Shown: piece after piece, positions 5,284-8,931 of the stretch
Position numbering within the stretch: position 1 is the first letter of the stretch
Layout of the letters: each line of letters opens with the position of its first letter
Assembly (NCBI GenBank): GCA_014378125.1
Contig: JACMOG010000367.1
Location: 1 to 8,931 of the forward strand
Reading direction: 5' to 3'
Source of the DNA: Vitreoscilla sp.
GTDB lineage: Bacteria > Pseudomonadota > Gammaproteobacteria > Burkholderiales > Burkholderiaceae
Length of the DNA stretch: 8,931 nucleotides
The notes under the pieces: model-generated
What the model was told of the DNA's origin: nothing
The model's input: only the letters and a program-made list of their open reading frames with translations
Databases searched by the model: none
Translations under genes and position numbers: made by a program

Positions 5284-5298
5284 TGACAACATATTGTT
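5284..5298. promoter_or_regulatory. hipBA operator candidate 2
   Basis: This is an exact 15-base copy of the site at 5203-5217 in the same orientation, 81 bp away. An exact match of this AT-rich palindrome in GC-rich DNA is unlikely by chance. It may allow cooperative or looped repressor binding, and it could also influence the hydrolase gene that starts at 5411. Confidence 0.55.
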
Positions 5299-5410
5299 CA
5301 TCTCGTCGCTGTTTCCGGAGCATGCACCCTCGCCGCCGTGACGAGCGCTCGCGTCTAACATCGCGCCACGATGCCTTGCTTGGCGTCTCGATTCGACCGG
5401 AGACACGAAG

Positions 5411-6415
5411 ATGCGCAAGAACCCCGACACCCCCGCCGGCACGATCCATCGCCACACCCTCGACAGCCAGGTGCTGGCGAGCAACCTGCTCGGCGACCCC
5501 ACCTTGCGCACCATCGACGTCTACGTGCCGGCAGGCCACGACGGCCGCGGCCTGCCGCTGCTGGTCGACATCGTGGGCTTCACGGCGGGCGGCCCGGCGC
5601 ACACCAACTGGAAGAACTTCGGCGAGAACGTGCCCGAGCGGCTCGACCGCTTGATCGCCTCCGGCGCGATGCCGCCCGTCGTCGTGGCCTTCCCCGATTG
5701 CTTCACGCGGCTCGGCGGCAACCAGTACGTGAACTCGGTGGCGATGGGCCGCTGGGACGACTTCCTGCTCACCGAGGCGGTGCCGTTCGTCGAGGCCGCC
5801 TTCGGCTGCGGTGGACAAGGCCGGCGCGGCCTGTTCGGCAAGTCGAGCGGCGGCTATGGCGCGATGGTGCACGCGCTGCTGCACCCCGACTTCTGGAGCG
5901 CCGCGGCGGTGCACTCCGGCGACATGGGCTTCGACCTGATGTACCGGCACGAGTTCGTGCCGGTGCTGCGCGCGCTGGCCAAGGAGCCCGACGCCGGCAA
6001 GTGGGTCGACGCCTTCTGGCAGGCCAGGAAGCCCAAGGACAGCGACGTGCACATCCTCATGATGCTGGCGCAGGCCGCCACCTTCGATCCCGATCCGTCC
6101 GCACCGTACGGGGTTCGCCTGCCGGTGACGCTCGACACGTGCGAGCTGATCCCCGAGCGCTGGGCCAACTGGACGGCGTGGGATCCGCTGACCCTCGTCG
6201 AATCGCACGGCCGCGGGTTGGCGGCGTTGAAGGCGCTGTACATCGATTGCGGCGACGTCGACCAATACAACCTGGTGTATGGCGCCCGGCGCATGCACAA
6301 GCGGCTGGCCGCCCTGGGCGTGGCGCACGTCTACGAGGAGTTCGACGACGATCATTCGTCGGTGGACTACCGGATGGATGCGAGCCTGCCGATCCTGGCC
6401 AAGGCGTTGGGCTGA
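5411..6415 (+). CDS. Esterase-type alpha/beta hydrolase
   Basis: The protein has 334 residues with no signal peptide, so it is probably cytosolic. It shows the alpha/beta-hydrolase layout of the putative-esterase (EstD/Fes-like, PF00756-type) family: strand VYVPAGHDGRGLPLLVDIVG at 37-56, oxyanion-side region PPVVVAFPDCFTRLGGNQY at 88-106, nucleophile elbow G143-K-S145-S-G147, acidic residue at YIDCGDVDQYN (D279 or D282), and His315 in FDDDHSSVDY. The triad thus appears complete. The substrate cannot be read from the sequence. Carboxylester or acyl-thioester hydrolysis is the family expectation. GGAG at 5399-5402 lies 8 bases before the ATG, supporting this start. It is transcribed away from hipBA and converges on the SDR gene. 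No shared pathway is evident. Confidence 0.87.
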   Translation: MRKNPDTPAGTIHRHTLDSQVLASNLLGDPTLRTIDVYVPAGHDGRGLPLLVDIVGFTAGGPAHTNWKNFGENVPERLDRLIASGAMPPVVVAFPDCFTRLGGNQYVNSVAMGRWDDFLLTEAVPFVEAAFGCGGQGRRGLFGKSSGGYGAMVHALLHPDFWSAAAVHSGDMGFDLMYRHEFVPVLRALAKEPDAGKWVDAFWQARKPKDSDVHILMMLAQAATFDPDPSAPYGVRLPVTLDTCELIPERWANWTAWDPLTLVESHGRGLAALKALYIDCGDVDQYNLVYGARRMHKRLAALGVAHVYEEFDDDHSSVDYRMDASLPILAKALG

Positions 6416-6449
6416 GCGAACCCCACCGGGCGGGGTGGAGCCTCGCTCA
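6413..6449. terminator. Hairpin between convergent hydrolase and SDR genes (bidirectional)
   Basis: TGAGCGA (6413-6419) pairs perfectly with TCGCTCA (6443-6449), and inside it CCACC (6423-6427) pairs with GGTGG (6434-6438) around a GGGCGG loop. Both genes' TGA stop codons form the ends of the outer stem. No T run follows, so it may act as a transcription barrier or mRNA 3'-end stabiliser rather than a classical intrinsic terminator. Confidence 0.5.
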
Positions 6450-7196
6450 ACTCGCCATCAACGCCGCCGCATCCGCCCCTGCCGCCAGCCGCATCGGCGC
6501 CGCCGGATCCGTCACCGCGCGCCACACCGCCTCGGCAACGTCCTGCGAATGGGTGACCGGCGTGCTGGTGTCGCGCACGGCGGCGAACACCTGCTGCGTG
6601 AACTCGGCGTAGGCCGGATGGCCACTGCCTTCCATCAGGCGTCGCGCGTTGTCGCCGAAGCTCGTGCTTGGCGCGCGGCCCGGCAGCACCAGTCGGGCGC
6701 GCACGTCGAACGGCGCCAGTTCGAGCGCCAGCGATTCGGTGAACGCGTTCACCGCGGCCTTGCTTCCGGTGTAGACGGACAACAGCGGCAGCGACCTGAG
6801 CGTGACGCTCGACGTGACGTTGACGACCACGCCGGCGCGGCGCTCGCGCATCTGCGGCAGCACGGCCTGCGTCATGGCGATGGTGCCCAGCACGTTGGTC
6901 TCGAAGACCTCGCGCGCGCTGGCGATCGCGGTGCCTTCCAGCGGCGCCAGCAGGCCGATGCCGGCGTTGTTCACCAGCGCATCGATGGGGTCGGCCTGCT
7001 CGACGCAGCGGCGGATGCTCTGGACGTCGGTCACGTCGAGCGCCAGCACGCGCAGGCGGTCGGAGCGCGGCAGCAGGTCGTCGCGCGGCGTGCGCATCGT
7101 GGCGACCACGTGCCAGCCCTTGTCGAGGAACAGGCGCGCGGTCTCCAGGCCGAAGCCGGACGAGCAGCCGGTGATGAGGACGGTTTGATGGGACAT
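6447..7196 (-). CDS. Short-chain dehydrogenase/reductase (SDR)
   Basis: The protein has 249 residues, the standard classical-SDR length. The nucleotide-binding motif TGCSSGFG is at 9-16, D54 is in LDVTD, the NNAG motif is at 76-79, and the catalytic residues are S129 (NVTSS), Y142 and K146 (YTGSK). It is therefore a complete NAD(P)H-dependent oxidoreductase. R35 following strand 2 (ATMRT) hints at NADP(H) preference, which is inference. The substrate is unknown. AAGGAG at 7209-7204 lies 7 bases before the ATG, a strong ribosome site that fixes the start. It is divergent from the AraC-type gene at 7289, a common pairing in which the regulator controls the oxidoreductase. It converges on the hydrolase with a shared hairpin. 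Confidence 0.93.
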   Translation of the reverse strand: MSHQTVLITGCSSGFGLETARLFLDKGWHVVATMRTPRDDLLPRSDRLRVLALDVTDVQSIRRCVEQADPIDALVNNAGIGLLAPLEGTAIASAREVFETNVLGTIAMTQAVLPQMRERRAGVVVNVTSSVTLRSLPLLSVYTGSKAAVNAFTESLALELAPFDVRARLVLPGRAPSTSFGDNARRLMEGSGHPAYAEFTQQVFAAVRDTSTPVTHSQDVAEAVWRAVTDPAAPMRLAAGADAAALMAS

Positions 7197-7288
7197 CGTT
7201 GGACTCCTTGGGTGATGTCCAGACGATAGGCACCGGCGGCCGGACTGGCTACACTCGAAAGTCCGCTTCTTTGTCGAATCAGTCCAGC
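7197..7288. promoter_or_regulatory. Divergent SDR/AraC intergenic region with GGACT-type repeats
   Basis: This 92-bp gap must hold both promoters. GGACT occurs at 7201-7205 and 7242-7246, and its complement AGTCC at 7260-7264 and 7281-7285. The 7242-7247 GGACTG and 7280-7285 CAGTCC form a 6-bp inverted repeat 32 bp apart. TACACT at 7250-7255 is a possible -10 for the AraC-type gene. These repeats are candidates for AraC-type binding half-sites, but no firm -35 is seen on either strand. Confidence 0.4.
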
Positions 7289-8218
7289 ATGGTCGATCCC
7301 CTGGCCGAAGTGGTGTCGCTGCTGCAGCCCAGCGCGCCGTTCTCGAAGCACGTCGTCGCGTCGGCGCCGTGGGCCGTGCGCCGCACCGAGACGGGCCGTC
7401 CGTTCTACTTCGTGCTGCTGCAGGGCGGCTGCCACCTGCGCGTCGACGGGGCCGAGCGCAGCGACGTCATAACGCTGGCCGAGGGCGACTTCGTGCTGAT
7501 TCCGGCCGCGCGCGCCTTCGCCACGTCCAGCCTCGACCGCCAGCCGCCGGGCGACGGCGAAGCCATTACCACCGCCGTCGTGCCCATGCCCGGCGGCGCG
7601 CGCGTGGGCGATCCGCAAGGCGCCGTGGATGCACGCATGCTGGTGGGCAACTGCGTGTTCGCCTCGCCGGACGCAGCGTTGCTGGTGCCACTGCTGCCGC
7701 AGTGGGTGCACGTGCGCGGCGAGCGCCGCCTGTCGACGCTGGTGCAGTTGGTGGGCGACGAGTCACGCAGCGACCGGCCGGCGCGCGAGATCGTGATGGC
7801 GCGCCTGCTGGAGGTGATGTTGATCGAGGCGTTGCGGTCGACGGCCAGCACGTCGGCGTCGCCCGGGCTGGTGCGCGGGTTGTCCGACCCGCGGCTCGCG
7901 CTGGCCCTGCGGCGCATGCACGAGCGTCCGTCGAACCCGTGGACGGTGGCGCAGCTCGCGCACGAGGCCGCGATGTCGCGCTCTGCATTCTTCGAGCGCT
8001 TCAACGGCGCCGTGGGCATGGCGCCGATGGAATACCTGCTGGCGTGGCGCATGGCGCTGGCCAAGCAGTTGCTGCGCCAGCGCGAACTGGCCATCGCCGA
8101 CATCGCGGAGCGCGTGGGCTACAGCTCGGTCAGCACGTTCGGCGTGGCGTTCACCCGGCACGTGGGCGTGCCGCCGGGCCGCTACGCCAAGGGCGAGGCC
8201 GACGCCGGCCGGGCTTGA
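7289..8218 (+). CDS. AraC-family regulator with N-terminal cupin-like domain
   Basis: The protein has 309 residues. The N-terminal half is a beta-rich sensor domain of the cupin_6/AraC-ligand type: RPFYFVLLQGGCHLRVDG at 37-54, then ITLAEGDFVLIPA at 61-73. The C-terminal AraC domain has two helix-turn-helix units: WTVAQLAHEAAMSRSAFFER at 218-237 and LAIADIAERVGYSSVSTFGV at 267-286, ending with FTRHVGVPPGRYA at 288-300. The GYSS...F...F.R..G..P..YR-like signature is clear. I chose the ATG at 7289 because homologous sequence begins there. An upstream ATG at 7199 would add 30 unstructured residues and overlap the SDR control region. No good Shine-Dalgarno is seen. By context it probably regulates the SDR gene and itself in response to an unknown small molecule. 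Confidence 0.92.
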   Translation: MVDPLAEVVSLLQPSAPFSKHVVASAPWAVRRTETGRPFYFVLLQGGCHLRVDGAERSDVITLAEGDFVLIPAARAFATSSLDRQPPGDGEAITTAVVPMPGGARVGDPQGAVDARMLVGNCVFASPDAALLVPLLPQWVHVRGERRLSTLVQLVGDESRSDRPAREIVMARLLEVMLIEALRSTASTSASPGLVRGLSDPRLALALRRMHERPSNPWTVAQLAHEAAMSRSAFFERFNGAVGMAPMEYLLAWRMALAKQLLRQRELAIADIAERVGYSSVSTFGVAFTRHVGVPPGRYAKGEADAGRA

Positions 8219-8226
8219 TCGACCGC

Positions 8227-8931
8227 TCAGGCCAGCGTGAACACGGAGACGATCTCCGCGAGCTTGGCGGCCTGCACCTTCAGGCTCTCGGCGGCGGCCG
8301 CGCTCTCCTCCACGAGGGCCGCGTTCTGCTGCGTGACCTGGTCGAGCTGGGTCACCGCATCCGCCACCTGCGAGATGCCCTTGCTCTGCTCGTTGCTGGA
8401 GCTGCCGATCTCGCCGATGAGGTCGTTCGCGCGCGACACCTGCGCGACGATGTTGGTCATCGACTGGCCCGCCGTGCCCACGAGGCGCGTGCCGATCTCC
8501 ACCTTTTCCGTGCTGGCCATGATCAGCTGCTTGATCTCGCGGGCGGCCTGGCCCGATCGCTGGGCCAGCGATCGCACCTCGCTGGCGACGACGGCGAAGC
8601 CGCGTCCCTGCTCGCCGGCGCGCGCGGCCTCGACGGCGGCGTTCAGCGCCAGGATGTTGGTCTGGAACGCGATGCCGTCGATCACGCCGACGATGTCGGC
8701 GACCTTGCGCGACGCGACCGAGATCTCTTCCATCGTGGTCACCACCTCGCTCACCACGCGCCCGCCTTCGGCCGCGGCCAGCGACGCGCTGCTGGTGATC
8801 TGCGTGGCCGCGCTGGCCGTCTCGGCGTTGTGCTTGACGGTGGCCGTGAGTTCTTCCATCGACGCGGCGGTCTGCTGGAGATTGCTGGCCTGCTCTTCGG
8901 TGCGCTGGCTCAGGACGGCATTGCCGACGGC
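8227..8931 (-). CDS. Methyl-accepting chemotaxis protein, C-terminal signalling part (runs off right edge)
   Basis: The reading frame is open from the window edge to a TGA at 8227, giving the last 234 residues. The coiled-coil hairpin tip that contacts CheA/CheW is unmistakable: [20 protein letters not shown] followed by [21 protein letters not shown] methylation-type segment ([20 protein letters not shown]) is at the edge, and the descending helix ends [20 protein letters not shown] then IVSVFTLA. There is no C-terminal CheR/CheB-binding pentapeptide. The in-frame Met at 8859 is internal, not a start. The sensor, membrane and HAMP regions lie outside the window, so the ligand is unknown. The end is 8 bp from the convergent AraC-type gene, with no clear terminator between. 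Confidence 0.95.
   Translation of the reverse strand, partial: AVGNAVLSQRTEEQASNLQQTAASMEELTATVKHNAETASAATQITSSASLAAAEGGRVVSEVVTTMEEISVASRKVADIVGVIDGIAFQTNILALNAAVEAARAGEQGRGFAVVASEVRSLAQRSGQAAREIKQLIMASTEKVEIGTRLVGTAGQSMTNIVAQVSRANDLIGEIGSSSNEQSKGISQVADAVTQLDQVTQQNAALVEESAAAAESLKVQAAKLAEIVSVFTLA

Noticed and set aside
5343..5352. Palindrome CGAGCGCTCG upstream of the hydrolase
   Set aside because: It is a short GC palindrome expected by chance in such DNA, with no second copy or promoter context.
5273..6355. 360-codon open frame on the minus strand opposite the hydrolase
   Set aside because: It is rich in H, R, Q and V from antisense reading of a GC-rich gene, with no family motif. The plus strand has a full catalytic triad and ribosome site.

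Overview
The window is GC-rich with strong G/C third-position bias. Its gene content (FecI/FecR-type iron signalling pair, HipBA, an AraC/SDR divergent pair and a chemoreceptor) fits a chromosomal segment of a betaproteobacterium, most likely Burkholderiales. That assignment is inferred from style and gene content, because there is no rRNA or marker gene to fix it.

Left end (1-780, minus strand): an ECF sigma factor of FecI type is followed after 2 bases by the N-terminal part of its FecR-type anti-sigma/regulator, which runs off the left edge. A TonB-dependent receptor probably follows outside the window.

Accessory block (about 814-2846): this is the most unusual part. Two copies of one module lie 982 bp apart. 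Each has a small Cro/CI-type (XRE) regulator gene on the plus strand and, divergently on the minus strand, a gene resembling the core of a Mutator/IS256-family transposase. In the left copy the transposase-like gene is reduced to a C-terminal relic (814-948) and the XRE protein has 78 residues. In the right copy the transposase-like protein is an intact 195-residue reading frame that seems to lack the catalytic acidic residues, and the XRE protein (251 residues) carries an added C-terminal winged-helix-like domain. The 60 bp ending at each XRE start codon align without gaps (48 of 60 identical), so the control region is kept as well as the DNA-binding domain. No other named genes are in the block.

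Centre (2927-5410): a secreted lipoprotein probably of LolA/LppX-like fold meets, tail to tail and with a 20-bp overlap, a hipBA-type toxin-antitoxin operon on the minus strand. The AT-rich region upstream of hipB contains two identical 15-bp sites, one covering the hipB start codon, plus two other inverted repeats. The hipB -10 hexamer is placed so that the transcript could begin at the ATG.

Right part (5411-8931): a cytosolic esterase-type alpha/beta hydrolase (plus) converges on a short-chain dehydrogenase (minus) across a hairpin containing both stop codons. The SDR gene is divergent from an AraC-family regulator with an N-terminal cupin-like domain, probably its regulator. The C-terminal signalling half of a methyl-accepting chemotaxis protein (minus) runs off the right edge.

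I saw no tRNA, rRNA, CRISPR array, integrase gene or complete insertion sequence.
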